DNA of 64,000 nt from CAZGEA01 sp964524515 (lineage in GTDB: Bacteria; Patescibacteriota; Microgenomatia; UBA8517). The notes beneath the pieces are model-generated. The model did no database searches and was not told the origin of the DNA. It was given only the letters and a program-made list of their open reading frames with translations. This document shows, piece after piece, positions 32,765 to 41,791 of the stretch. How positions within the stretch are numbered: the first letter of the stretch is position 1; each line of letters starts with the position of its first letter. A program made the translations under genes and the position numbers. The DNA lies in assembly GCA_964524515.1 (NCBI GenBank), contig CAZGEA010000004.1:1-64000 (forward strand), in the 5' to 3' direction.

Positions 32765-33088
32765 TTAACTTAAGCCTTGTTTTATTAAATCTTCAAAAGC
32801 TTGCTTTCCTGAAAATCCGACTTTTCTACCTATTTCTTTTCCTCCTTTGAATAATACAGTTGTTGGGATAGACATTATTCCGTATTTTTCTGCAGATCCC
32901 TGATTTTGATCTACATCAACTTTTGCAATTTGGACTTTGCCATTGTATTCATTTGAAAGTTCTTCTAAAACTGGTTCTGCCATCTTACATGGCCCACACC
33001 ATGGAGCCCAAAAATCAACTAAAACTGGAGTGGCTGATCCCAAAACTTTTGTTTCAAAATCTGCATCTGAAATTGTGAAGGTTGCCAT
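32765..33088 (-). CDS. trxA: Thioredoxin
   Basis: A 107-residue cytoplasmic thioredoxin with the active site WAPWCGPCKMAEPVLEEL, a cis-proline in MSIPTTVLFKGG, and conserved VDVDQN. It donates electrons from TrxB to reductases and, through DipZ, to the outside. The start at 33088 gives the normal length; an in-frame ATG 12 codons upstream is unlikely. It lies 47 nt after the ROK kinase gene. Confidence 0.95.
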   Translation of the reverse strand: MATFTISDADFETKVLGSATPVLVDFWAPWCGPCKMAEPVLEELSNEYNGKVQIAKVDVDQNQGSAEKYGIMSIPTTVLFKGGKEIGRKVGFSGKQAFEDLIKQGLS

Positions 33089-33135
33089 TTTCACCACTAT
33101 AAAGATGTGAGTAAATAAAGTCAATATGGAAGCAT

Positions 33136-33945
33136 TTAATTATTTTGCATGGCAAAGGCATGGGCTCCCATTAGCCCACCAAATTCACCTAAATTTCCTT
33201 TTGTAATTTTTGGAACTGAGAAAAAACTTCCAATTAATTTTTCAATTTCGTGATTTAGATTATCAATATTAATTTTAGGTGATAAACCTCCACCAACTAT
33301 TAAAATTTCAGGTGACCAATGAAGAATTGTATTTGATAGTCCTCGGGCTAAATCAAGTTCTAATTGATGCCAGACAGTTGGATCATCAATATCAGTTGGT
33401 AATTTATTGTATTTTTTTTCAAGAGCAAGCCCACCTACTTTTTCTTCGAGCGAAATATTTCCATCAATCAACTGTTCCCCGATTTCAAAACCTGCCCAAT
33501 TTTTTGATATTTTTTTATCTTCAATTCTTACACCATTTACACCAGTTGAGACAGTGACATAGGCAACGATTGAATGATTAATTCCCTCTCCATATACTGC
33601 TTCTGCCAACCCCACCAACGCTGTGTCATTTTCTAATAAAACTTTTGCGTTTGTTTTGTTTTGGATTTGATCTTTAATGTTTATCCCTATCCAGGAAGTT
33701 AAGTTCGAATCAAGAAGCGTTGTTTTTTCTCGATTCATTGGGCCTGCAATTCCTGCTACAATTATTTTTTTATTATTATCGACAATATATTTTGAAATAA
33801 TATTTAATGCATCTTCAAAATTTTGTGGAGTGTCTACCACTATTTGATTTGCGACAGCATTGTTTTGAATAGACCCCATTCGAAGATGGGTTGCGCCAAT
33901 ATCAAAAACTGCTAGTTCGTTTTGATCTATTTTAATTTTTTCCAT
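33136..33945 (-). CDS. ROK-family sugar kinase
   Basis: A 269-residue ROK protein without a DNA-binding domain, hence a kinase rather than a repressor. ATP-site motif FDIGATHLRMGSI at the N-terminus, catalytic Asp in LLENDTALVGLAEAVYG, and VSTGVNGVRI are seen. The CxCGxxGC zinc motif of many ROK kinases is absent. It overlaps the GH15 gene by 19 nt, so phosphorylation of the glucose that GH15 releases is the natural role. Confidence 0.82.
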   Translation of the reverse strand: MEKIKIDQNELAVFDIGATHLRMGSIQNNAVANQIVVDTPQNFEDALNIISKYIVDNNKKIIVAGIAGPMNREKTTLLDSNLTSWIGINIKDQIQNKTNAKVLLENDTALVGLAEAVYGEGINHSIVAYVTVSTGVNGVRIEDKKISKNWAGFEIGEQLIDGNISLEEKVGGLALEKKYNKLPTDIDDPTVWHQLELDLARGLSNTILHWSPEILIVGGGLSPKINIDNLNHEIEKLIGSFFSVPKITKGNLGEFGGLMGAHAFAMQNN

Positions 33946-35900
33946 TTATCTATATATTCTAGTACAGTTTGGACGAATTCTGCATGGGACCAAATAAGTG
34001 GAGTTGCTGAAATTGCATAACCCAAATAAGGATTTACCTGTTCACCTAATACGCCTGAAGGAAAAGCCCGCGAATAAGCCCATAAAATTATATCCCAGGC
34101 ATCTTTTAGTTCATCTTTTGATTTTGCTTTTTTAATATAGTATTGGGCTAGCCAAAGAGTTGTTATTATCCATGGATTTGAATGAGCAGTGCCTTCAATG
34201 CTTCCATACAAGTCCCCTTCAAATCTTATTAAACCACCAATGGGGCCTGGGTTTGTAAGTTTATTTTTAACTGTTTGCCAACCTTTTGCTAGCTGATCAC
34301 TATCAATATCTAAAATATCAAACTTTGTGACTGCATAAATACTACTTACATCACAAACTGGATCAACTTCTTTTGAATTGTTATCAAGATTGATTGATTT
34401 TACAAAATAATTTTCTTTTTCATCCCAAAGGTATTTTAAAAGTGCAGCTTTAATTTGTATTGATGCTTTAATCCACACGTCTTGATCTTCTCTTTTGCCT
34501 AACAAACTAGCAAATTCAGAGGCAGTTACTAAAGCAGATGAAACTGATGCTGCTGTGAAAGTGTGGATTCCATATTTCATTTCCCAAAGATCATATGATG
34601 GTTTTGGCAGGCCTTCGGGGAAAGTGTAACTGACCATAAAATTAGCGGCTAACTTTATTACATTGTTATAAATTTTTTCAATAAATTCGAGATTTTTTGA
34701 TTTTTGATAATGATTTCCTAGACTCCAAATAAATAGTGCTGTTTCGTCTTCTTGGATTGCAAGAATTTTTTCACCTTTTTCGTTTACCCATGGATGCCAG
34801 GATGAAGCGATTGATCTATCTGATCTGTACCTATGATAAAAATATCCATCAGGAGACATTACTCCTTGTGAGAATTCAAAAAATGGATGAGTGGTTTCAG
34901 TGTAGCCTGCGTTATCCATTGCAAAGGCAACAAATGCTGCGTCCCTGTGCCAAACGTAACTGTAAGTATCACGGCCATAATAGAGCATATCTGAATCGCC
35001 TGAAGCGATTATTGGACCAGTGTTATCTATGTGAGTTCTAATTATAAAAAGAGACTTATTGTATAACTCAATTATATCTTTTCCCTTTGTATGGGACTCA
35101 AGAATTGAGAGATTTGTTTCTTCTTTGTTTTTATTGATCCAAGCATGCCAAAAATTTTTAGTTGACTCGATTATGTGATCTGACGATTTTTCTTTTATAA
35201 GACTATTTAGCGCTTTGAGTTCTTCAAGAGTTTTTGCCAAACAGATCCAGGTGTCGATATTCCATTCGCTATTTCCTTCAACTTCTTTTGAAAACTCAAT
35301 TGTTGAATCAACTGAGCCGTGCTCGACTGAATTAACTGAAAGTTCACCATCTTCTGCATCACGCCATGTACCTTCCTTGCCTTCAATTCCTGCTAAACCA
35401 ACCGTATAGCTTGAAAACCCCAATCCGTCACTTATACCTGAAATTAAAGCCATTCTTCTGCCTTTGTAATGAATGATTGCATTTTCGTCGGGATCAAAAT
35501 AAACAGTATCGCCTTTTGTAATCCCATACATGTGGAATTGATGATGGAGAAATATTTTTATTTTTCTTTTGTTTGAAAAAAGATTTTTTACTTTTATTTT
35601 TCTAATTGATATGTTTTGCTCGTTATACACTGCATCTATCATTGAAAGCTCAACGCCAATATCACGATTTATTGCAATGGTTATGCCTACCATTGAATCT
35701 TTTTGAAAATCTACAACTATTTGCCAACCTGGATCTGAAAGCCAGTGAATTTTATTGTCTACAAATATTCCAACTCGATCAACTCCACCTTGGGCCATTT
35801 GGTTTTCAAGACCTACGTAATCAAAATAAATGTCTGCAATTTGCCCATGAAGATCAAGAGCTTGAAGAACTGATCCATTTCCCAATACTAAAGATCTCAT
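33927..35900 (-). CDS. GH15 glucoamylase-like glycoside hydrolase
   Basis: A 657-residue cytoplasmic enzyme with an N-terminal beta-sandwich (about 1-260) and an (alpha/alpha)6 barrel. Barrel motifs: YSYVWHRDAAFVAFAMDNAG, the general acid in YDLWEMKYGIHTF, and the general base in VLGEQVNPYLG. No signal peptide is visible, pointing to intracellular alpha-glucan, maltooligosaccharide or trehalose hydrolysis. It is 1 nt from DUF5752 and overlaps the ROK kinase, within one operon. Confidence 0.92.
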   Translation of the reverse strand: MRSLVLGNGSVLQALDLHGQIADIYFDYVGLENQMAQGGVDRVGIFVDNKIHWLSDPGWQIVVDFQKDSMVGITIAINRDIGVELSMIDAVYNEQNISIRKIKVKNLFSNKRKIKIFLHHQFHMYGITKGDTVYFDPDENAIIHYKGRRMALISGISDGLGFSSYTVGLAGIEGKEGTWRDAEDGELSVNSVEHGSVDSTIEFSKEVEGNSEWNIDTWICLAKTLEELKALNSLIKEKSSDHIIESTKNFWHAWINKNKEETNLSILESHTKGKDIIELYNKSLFIIRTHIDNTGPIIASGDSDMLYYGRDTYSYVWHRDAAFVAFAMDNAGYTETTHPFFEFSQGVMSPDGYFYHRYRSDRSIASSWHPWVNEKGEKILAIQEDETALFIWSLGNHYQKSKNLEFIEKIYNNVIKLAANFMVSYTFPEGLPKPSYDLWEMKYGIHTFTAASVSSALVTASEFASLLGKREDQDVWIKASIQIKAALLKYLWDEKENYFVKSINLDNNSKEVDPVCDVSSIYAVTKFDILDIDSDQLAKGWQTVKNKLTNPGPIGGLIRFEGDLYGSIEGTAHSNPWIITTLWLAQYYIKKAKSKDELKDAWDIILWAYSRAFPSGVLGEQVNPYLGYAISATPLIWSHAEFVQTVLEYIDKWKKLK

Positions 35901-35901
35901 T

Positions 35902-36186
35902 TTAGTAATATTTTTCTATGTGATATTTTAAAATACTTATAAAAGGCAGCTTTGATTTATATCTAACCATTTTTTTGGCTAAATCTTCTTCACCTAAAAC
36001 GTTTTTGATCCAATTAACAAAATCATTTTTTTCTTTGTTCACATGATATTCAAAATCTAAATCAGACATTTGATTAACCGAATCAAATAATTCTTTTAAG
36101 TTAATTATCATTTGGCCATTTTTGAGCCAAAAGGCTTTATCTGAACCTGCGTTTTTTAATACTCTTCTTGTTTTTGGTTTTCTCAT
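35902..36186 (-). CDS. DUF5752-like small protein
   Basis: A 94-residue helical protein (AFWLKNGQMIINLKELFDSV, then FEYHVNKEKNDFVNWIKNVL) matching the DUF5752 type that is usually found beside GH57 genes. It overlaps the GH57 stop by 4 nt and precedes GH15 by 1 nt. It may be a regulatory or carrier subunit for glucan metabolism; no biochemical role is known. Confidence 0.75.
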   Translation of the reverse strand: MRKPKTRRVLKNAGSDKAFWLKNGQMIINLKELFDSVNQMSDLDFEYHVNKEKNDFVNWIKNVLGEEDLAKKMVRYKSKLPFISILKYHIEKYY

Positions 36187-37379
36187 ATCAATTCAACTCT
36201 TCTATTTAAATCAGATAACACTCTCATAAAATACAAAAATGCCTCATATGGTGAATCATATGGATTGAAATATTTGTGAACATCTCCATCATTAAACCAT
36301 TTTGTACACATATAGTAAACGTGATCTGAGGTTGTTAGTTTTTTCCAATCATTAATTAATTTTTTGTCTTTTGATTTTATTACTTTATCCCTTAATGCAT
36401 ATAATTTTAAAGATGCTTCTTTTTGGATATCGTTTGACATCCAAGCTGATAAATCACGCTCTGTATCTGCCCATGAAGTAAAATCTGGGACATCTAATTC
36501 CCCGACTGATTTGTATTTTTTAATTGCCATTGATGGCGTTACAAAATCATTGTCTTTATAACTTAGAATTTCACCAGGCAAACTTTCTAGAAAATTAAAA
36601 ATTCCAGTCGATTCCCATTGGTGTTCTCCAAAAGTTTCATAATCCATAAAAAGATTAACCAAATTTCCATTTCCATTAATATTATTTACCCATTTGGCGA
36701 ATTTTGGAGCTGTGAGAGGCCACTGACTCCAGCTTTTTTCACCAAAGCGAAATGCAATATCGTCTGATAGCTTATAATTTTTAAGAAGAATTGAAATTTT
36801 TTCATTTCCTGGTGGATTATAAATAAAGTTTGGACTGCGCCAATCCAAGATACGATCTGCTCCTTCTGCTAGAATCCCCGTGTAGCCTAATTCAGAGATG
36901 TAATTTGCTAGATCATTATTATAAATTAATTCTGTATTTCTAAATACTTTTGGAGTTGTATCAAAAATTATTTGAATCTTTTTCTCATGTTCTTTTATTT
37001 GATTTTTAAATTCATCTTTTGAAAAAAGAAATGATAATGAGTGATGATAAGTTTCACCTATTATTTCGACTTTTCCGGTTTTTACTAACTTTTGAAAACT
37101 AATTAATACTTCGGGAGCATATTCCATAAATTGATCAAGAATTACTCCTGTTATTGAAAAACTAACATGAAATTCAGGATATTTTTCCAATAAGTGCAAA
37201 AGAAGCGCATTTGTGGGCAGGTAACATTTTTGTGCTACTTTTTTGATAACTGCAATATTTGATTGTCTTCCATCAATTGAGTCATCAAAATATGAAGAAT
37301 TTGAACCAATATCAAATATTTTATATTTGCGAACTCTATAAGGCTGATGGACATGGAAATACATGCATACTGATGCCAT
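36183..37379 (-). CDS. GH57 family alpha-glucan hydrolase/transferase
   Basis: A 398-residue GH57 enzyme. Conserved regions are seen: FHVHQPYRVRKY (region 1, HQP), the nucleophile region GILAEGADRILDWRSPNF, and the acid/base region LFMDYETFGEHQWES with Asp. It matches alpha-amylase-type GH57 proteins of about 400 residues. No signal peptide, so cytoplasmic. It starts 2 nt after the GT4 stop and overlaps DUF5752 by 4 nt. Confidence 0.92.
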   Translation of the reverse strand: MASVCMYFHVHQPYRVRKYKIFDIGSNSSYFDDSIDGRQSNIAVIKKVAQKCYLPTNALLLHLLEKYPEFHVSFSITGVILDQFMEYAPEVLISFQKLVKTGKVEIIGETYHHSLSFLFSKDEFKNQIKEHEKKIQIIFDTTPKVFRNTELIYNNDLANYISELGYTGILAEGADRILDWRSPNFIYNPPGNEKISILLKNYKLSDDIAFRFGEKSWSQWPLTAPKFAKWVNNINGNGNLVNLFMDYETFGEHQWESTGIFNFLESLPGEILSYKDNDFVTPSMAIKKYKSVGELDVPDFTSWADTERDLSAWMSNDIQKEASLKLYALRDKVIKSKDKKLINDWKKLTTSDHVYYMCTKWFNDGDVHKYFNPYDSPYEAFLYFMRVLSDLNRRVELI

Positions 37380-37381
37380 TT

Positions 37382-38596
37382 TTATTGATTTAGTAAATTT
37401 TCATAAATTTTTATTGTCTTTTGTGCTGCTTTATCCCAAGTGCAACCCAAGGCTTCGTTTCTTCCTAAATTTCCAAGCTGATTTTTTAATGATTTAAATT
37501 GAATTACTCCTAAAATTTTGTCTGTCATATCGTCAACATCCCAAAAATCACACCTTAAAGCATTACTTACTACTTCTCCAACACCTGATTGATTGGATAT
37601 TAATATTGGAGTTTTTTCAGAGAGGGCTTCAAGGGCTGTTAGGCCAAATGGTTCTGATACTGATGGCATAACAAATAGATCAGCGAGAGCGTATAAACCA
37701 GAAAGCTCGGCGCCTCTCACGAATCCTGCGAATAAAACTTTATCTGAGATACCAGCTTTTGCTACATCCATTATTATTTTTTTCTCCATATCACCTGAGC
37801 CTGCAATGATAAACATTGTTTTTGGGTTATATTGAAGTACTTTTTGTGCAGCTTTTATAAAATAATCTGGGCCCTTGGAAAGAGTGATACGACCAACAAA
37901 TAAAACTATTGAATATCCATTTTCTTTATACTGCTTTAACCCATCATATAAATTATTATTTTGGTTTTTTTCTTCAAACTTAATTAATCCATTGTGGACA
38001 ACTTCTACTTTTGAATTATCTGCATCATAAAAGTTTCGCAAAATATCTTTTGTTAAATTGCTTACCGCTATTACTTTATCTGAATAATCTACTGCTTTTT
38101 TTTCGATTGAAAAGACTTGAGGATTAACTCCTTTTCCCCCTCCTCTATCAATTTCTGTAGCATGAATGTGAGTTATTAAAGGTTTCCCTGACACTTCTTT
38201 TGATTTAATGCCAGCTAGAGTGGAGAGCCAATCGTGAGCGTGAATGATATCGAAATTTGTGCTTGTTGCAATTTCAGTGGCTACTGAGGCGTACCTTTCT
38301 ACTTCACTAATTAAAGTTGAGCCATAATTTTTGTCGTTTGAATTTGAAAAATCATTAATATATGAATATGAAGTTTGATAGGCTTTTAGAAGTGAATTTA
38401 TTTCTACTAAATTGATCTTTTTATTATTTGCAAAAAGTATTTTCATAAAATTTGCTCTAGCATCAATCTTTTTTGGTAGCACAAATGTAATTTCAGTGCC
38501 AAGATTTGAAAGGGCCTGAGTTAAACCGAAACACGCAACGCCGAGGCCACCACTATTAAAAGGAGGGAATTCCCAACCAAACATGAGTATTTTCAT
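37382..38596 (-). CDS. GT4 glycosyltransferase, glycogen-synthase-like
   Basis: A 404-residue GT-B enzyme. The N-terminus MKILMFGWEFPPFNSGGLGV resembles the KTGGL-type donor loop of starch and glycogen synthases. FVGRITLSKGPDYFIKAAQ and EPFGLTALEALSEKTPILIS (the E-x7-E motif) define the C-terminal domain. As first gene of the GT4-GH57-DUF5752-GH15-ROK operon it is likely the polymer-building member of an alpha-glucan cycle. A sucrose- or trehalose-phosphate-type activity cannot be ruled out. Confidence 0.85.
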   Translation of the reverse strand: MKILMFGWEFPPFNSGGLGVACFGLTQALSNLGTEITFVLPKKIDARANFMKILFANNKKINLVEINSLLKAYQTSYSYINDFSNSNDKNYGSTLISEVERYASVATEIATSTNFDIIHAHDWLSTLAGIKSKEVSGKPLITHIHATEIDRGGGKGVNPQVFSIEKKAVDYSDKVIAVSNLTKDILRNFYDADNSKVEVVHNGLIKFEEKNQNNNLYDGLKQYKENGYSIVLFVGRITLSKGPDYFIKAAQKVLQYNPKTMFIIAGSGDMEKKIIMDVAKAGISDKVLFAGFVRGAELSGLYALADLFVMPSVSEPFGLTALEALSEKTPILISNQSGVGEVVSNALRCDFWDVDDMTDKILGVIQFKSLKNQLGNLGRNEALGCTWDKAAQKTIKIYENLLNQ

Positions 38597-38650
38597 ATCA
38601 CTATTAGTTAACTATAACCCTCAAATACAGCCCATTGGAAGGGTTATTTT

Positions 38651-39199
38651 TTAGTAGACTAACATGGAGAGTGCTAACAAAATAAGAACAATTAATATAT
38701 AAAAAATAATATGATTTCTGCCTAATTTTAGACTTTGTGGTATACCTGATAGCCAAGCATCAATTGATTGATTATTGGGAAGTGATTTAACCAAAGAAAT
38801 AATTGAGCTTACAAAAAAACCAATTGCCACACCCTTACCAAATGAATTTGAAGAGGAGCTTATTGCAAAGAGTGTTAAAAAGAAAAACAAAATTTGAAAC
38901 CAAACTTTGTGAAAAATTAGATCTTTTCTTTCATATGAAGTTTGAATAAGTAAATTAAAAAGTTTTTTCCACTGACCTGCATTTGCGAGAGCAATTGCTC
39001 TTTGACTTGTTAACTCATGAGAATTTGTAAAAAATACATAAATTAAATGATCAATTTGAAATAATGCTAAACCCACCAAAGATCCTGCCAAAAGTGCCAC
39101 TAAATATAACCAATTACTGGAGTATTTTGTAAAATAAAACAAAAGTGGAACCAGAATTATTGGAATAAAAAAAGACAGATATTTCTTTATAAAACCCAT
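38651..39199 (-). CDS. Polytopic membrane protein, unknown
   Basis: A 182-residue protein with five or so hydrophobic helices: two near the N-terminus (YLSFFIPIILVPLLFYF, LYLVALLAGSLVGLALF), two in the centre and one at the C-terminus. A conserved-looking cytoplasmic stretch SHELTSQRAIALANAGQWKK joins them. No family recognised. ATG 39199 is preferred because it lies after the CAP gene's stop. Confidence 0.65.
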   Translation of the reverse strand: MGFIKKYLSFFIPIILVPLLFYFTKYSSNWLYLVALLAGSLVGLALFQIDHLIYVFFTNSHELTSQRAIALANAGQWKKLFNLLIQTSYERKDLIFHKVWFQILFFFLTLFAISSSSNSFGKGVAIGFFVSSIISLVKSLPNNQSIDAWLSGIPQSLKLGRNHIIFYILIVLILLALSMLVY

Positions 39200-39218
39200 A
39201 AATTCATTATATAGCAAA

Positions 39219-39770
39219 TCAAATGCCTGTGAATATTTGTACGAAAATTATTCCATAATTTTTATTTGAAACTGCACCAATACCTATTTTTCCAAAATTT
39301 TGATCTAGAATATTTTCTTTGTGGTTTTTTGAATTCATCAACCCCTTATTTGCCTCAATTGCACTACTTGTTAATGCCAAATTTTCACCGGCAAATTTAA
39401 ACATTATATTTTTTGAATTAAGCCGCATTGAGACATTTGAACCATTTAGATCAACATGGCCAAAAAATCCCTCTTTCCACATTTTTTGAGCGTAATCTCT
39501 TGCAATATCGCTTAATTTTTCATCAAGCACTAAAACTGGTAAATTGGATGTAATTCTTTCTTTGTTTGTTAATTCAAACAACTGATTTTCTTGTTTTTTT
39601 TCATCTTTTAAATTAATTGATTTAACATGAAGTGGTTTTGTTTGTGAGCTGTTTGAAGTTACTGTTACACTCGCGAAGGAATTTTGTATTAAATTTTTTG
39701 TATTTGAAAAATTGGGCAAAATGTAAACCAAGAAAGCAACAAGAATAATTAAACCTAAAAGCTTTTTCAT
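39219..39770 (-). CDS. Secreted CAP-domain (SCP/PR1-like) protein
   Basis: A 183-residue protein with an N-terminal signal or anchor helix (residues 4-17) and a CAP domain from about 65. Motifs: LTNKERITSNLPVLVLDEKL, the His in FFGHVDLNG, Glu in FAGENLA, and the SKNHKENIL region with the second His. CAP proteins act outside the cell, in lipid binding or other roles that are not well defined. It directly follows 39770-40042. Confidence 0.88.
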   Translation of the reverse strand: MKKLLGLIILVAFLVYILPNFSNTKNLIQNSFASVTVTSNSSQTKPLHVKSINLKDEKKQENQLFELTNKERITSNLPVLVLDEKLSDIARDYAQKMWKEGFFGHVDLNGSNVSMRLNSKNIMFKFAGENLALTSSAIEANKGLMNSKNHKENILDQNFGKIGIGAVSNKNYGIIFVQIFTGI

Positions 39771-40042
39771 TATTTTTTTTGTGTCAATTTAAGCTGTTTT
39801 AATTTCCACATGAACAGTTTTCCTTTTGATCTTGCTGAGGAATCTTTGACAAATGTGCGAGCCGATTCGATTAATCCTCTTGGGTTTTCTTTAACTAGTT
39901 TCATATAAAGAGATTTATGTTTTAAATCATCCAATTCAACAGCTAAATCGTATGCATAAAGCTGGAATTCGCGGGAGACATATTTGTCATCTTCAATTTT
40001 GTATTTGCCTACTATATCGCCTATTTTTGTTGCATCAGCCAT
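39770..40042 (-). CDS. Hypothetical protein (90 aa)
   Basis: A 90-residue basic, helical protein (YVSREFQLYAYDLAVELDD, SARTFVKDSSARSKGKLF). No family recognised. It starts 2 nt after pth and ends on the first base of the CAP gene, so it is operonic. The high Lys content at the C-terminus may indicate nucleic-acid contact, which is speculative. Confidence 0.6.
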   Translation of the reverse strand: MADATKIGDIVGKYKIEDDKYVSREFQLYAYDLAVELDDLKHKSLYMKLVKENPRGLIESARTFVKDSSARSKGKLFMWKLKQLKLTQKK

Positions 40043-40044
40043 AG

Positions 40045-40551
40045 TTAGCCTAAGAAGGATTTTCCTATTTCTACCACTGTTTTGTTTATAATTGATTTTT
40101 CAGTTTCAGTGAAATCTTCAAGCACATAAATATCACCTGGGATTCTATTTTTTACATCACGATTATCAACACCAACTCTTACACGCCAGAAATCTTTTGA
40201 CTTTAGATTTTCCTCAATTGAATTTATTCCGTTGTGAATTTTTGGGCCTGTTGAAAGCTGAATCTTATAATCCCCTAAGACAATATCTAAATCATCATGG
40301 ACTATATAAATATCGTTTAGATCAACTTTATAAAAGTTTTTAGCCAAAATAATAGCTTTACCTGAATCATTCATAAAAGTTTGAGGTTTAATCAAAATTA
40401 TTTTATCGTTTTTTGCAATTAAATAGTTATTTTGTTTTTCAAAAGTTAAATTTAATTTTTCTGACAAAAAATCAACAAATATAAAACCAACATTGTGACG
40501 ATTGTTTGTATATTTATCCTCTGGATTACCTAAGCCTGCAATTAATTTCAT
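40045..40551 (-). CDS. pth: Peptidyl-tRNA hydrolase
   Basis: A 168-residue enzyme that recycles peptidyl-tRNA released from stalled ribosomes. Catalytic and binding residues are present: Asn in AGLGNPEDKY, His in NNRHNVGFIF, KPQTFMNDSG, and Asp in VHDDLDIVLG. The middle motif GPKIHNGINSIEE differs from the usual GGHNGLKSI. It is slightly shorter than E. coli Pth (194). Confidence 0.95.
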   Translation of the reverse strand: MKLIAGLGNPEDKYTNNRHNVGFIFVDFLSEKLNLTFEKQNNYLIAKNDKIILIKPQTFMNDSGKAIILAKNFYKVDLNDIYIVHDDLDIVLGDYKIQLSTGPKIHNGINSIEENLKSKDFWRVRVGVDNRDVKNRIPGDIYVLEDFTETEKSIINKTVVEIGKSFLG

Positions 40552-40574
40552 ATGTTACCTTTGGCTATTGTAGC

Positions 40575-40626
40575 AAAAAAATTAGGCCAGTAATTCATTT
40601 GAATAATCAAATGACACTTGGCCTTA
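40575..40626 (-). terminator. rho-independent terminator
   Basis: AGGCCAG...CATTTGA pairs with TCAAATG...TTGGCCT with a central mismatch; on the minus strand it is followed by seven T. It ends the gene at 40631-41362. Confidence 0.85.
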
Positions 40627-40630
40627 AATA

Positions 40631-41362
40631 CTAACTTAGGGTTTCTGCTCCTTCAGGCAAGGTTTCTTGATTTTCAACAAGAAGCAGTGGTGAATTATAA
40701 ATGGACCAGCACATACCATTTTCTTCTTGGACATCATTCACATTTACTTGGATTCCGGCAATATTCATTATCTCTCTTGAATCGCTTGGTTTTTTGGTTA
40801 CCTCCAAGAGCAGTATTTGACCTTTGGACAAAGTCAGATTTAGAAAAGAGACACCTTTGTTGTCATCGTTTAAAAGTACCAGAGAAATATCTCCAGGTGT
40901 TGCGTAAAAAGACCAGAGAATGTTTTCGATAGTGATTGAATTGGATGATTTACCTTTCATCGCAGATACAAAGCTGAACCCTTTGAATTCAGGTTCGGCG
41001 ATTACACCAATTCCACCATTTAGTAGAAAATTGTAAAATTTACTTTTGAATTGGTGCCTATTTAACTCCTGTATCAAATGGCTATTCGTTCCATTCAAAT
41101 CAGAAATGTTTCTCTCAAGATCAGTTTGTTTAGACAATAGTCTTACGACTACCAGATTTAAATCGTTTTTGAGAGATGTTGCCAGTCCCATGATTATGGA
41201 CAAGAATATTACATTGACACCAAAAGTGTAGACGACAGAATCGATACTGGGAACATCGTTGTTAACTATTATGATACTGGTAGTAAAGTTCACTAATAGA
41301 AATAATACGGCAATTCCAATTGATCCAAAAAAACTGAAAGTTGATTCTTTCATGACTACCAT
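40631..41362 (-). CDS. Membrane-anchored coiled-coil protein, unknown
   Basis: A 243-residue protein with two N-terminal helices (residues about 10-33 and 45-62), a short coiled-coil (NDLNLVVVRLLSKQTDLERN) and a soluble domain of about 130 residues with no recognised motif. It is monocistronic: TATAAT boxes upstream near 41400 and a strong hairpin terminator. The arrangement suggests a sensor-like or adaptor protein, but there is no catalytic signature. Its base composition is less AT-rich than that of neighbours. Confidence 0.65.
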   Translation of the reverse strand: MVVMKESTFSFFGSIGIAVLFLLVNFTTSIIIVNNDVPSIDSVVYTFGVNVIFLSIIMGLATSLKNDLNLVVVRLLSKQTDLERNISDLNGTNSHLIQELNRHQFKSKFYNFLLNGGIGVIAEPEFKGFSFVSAMKGKSSNSITIENILWSFYATPGDISLVLLNDDNKGVSFLNLTLSKGQILLLEVTKKPSDSREIMNIAGIQVNVNDVQEENGMCWSIYNSPLLLVENQETLPEGAETLS

Positions 41363-41433
41363 CCTTGGTTGAACTCAAGTGTGCTATTTGAAACAATGAA
41401 TTATATCCTATAATTGTGAAGCGGGCAAATGAT

Positions 41434-41760
41434 TTATTTTTTCTTGCCTAAAAACTGATGAACATACTTACCAAAGAATGGTGCTTCCCAGATTTTTCCT
41501 TGAGATGCATTGTAAATCATGATTAGCCACAAGATAAACCATGCAATTGTTAATAATCCTGAAACTGGAGATAAAATGATTGTAATTCCAAATAAAATAT
41601 TTAATACAAAGAATATAACTGAAGTGACAACAGATTGCATTGCGTGAAATCTTACAAATGGATCTTTTTCAAGAAGAAGGAATACAAAACCTGAGATAAA
41701 ACCAAAGACATATGATAGAGCTGCTGCTGTTTCTTTTTTAAGTCCTGTTCCCGATTTCAT
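41434..41760 (-). CDS. DUF4870/Tic20-like membrane protein
   Basis: A 108-residue protein with three helices. ALSYVFGFISGFVFLLLEK, then FVRFHAMQSVVTSVIFFV and LIMIYNASQGKIWEAPFFG follow the DUF4870 pattern (an early helix, FHAxQS, then G....PxxG). The family's function is not established. It lies 31 nt after the DNA ligase start region's upstream end and runs in the same direction. Confidence 0.85.
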   Translation of the reverse strand: MKSGTGLKKETAAALSYVFGFISGFVFLLLEKDPFVRFHAMQSVVTSVIFFVLNILFGITIILSPVSGLLTIAWFILWLIMIYNASQGKIWEAPFFGKYVHQFLGKKK

Positions 41761-41791
41761 ATATATAGAATCTCAATTATGTAAACACATG

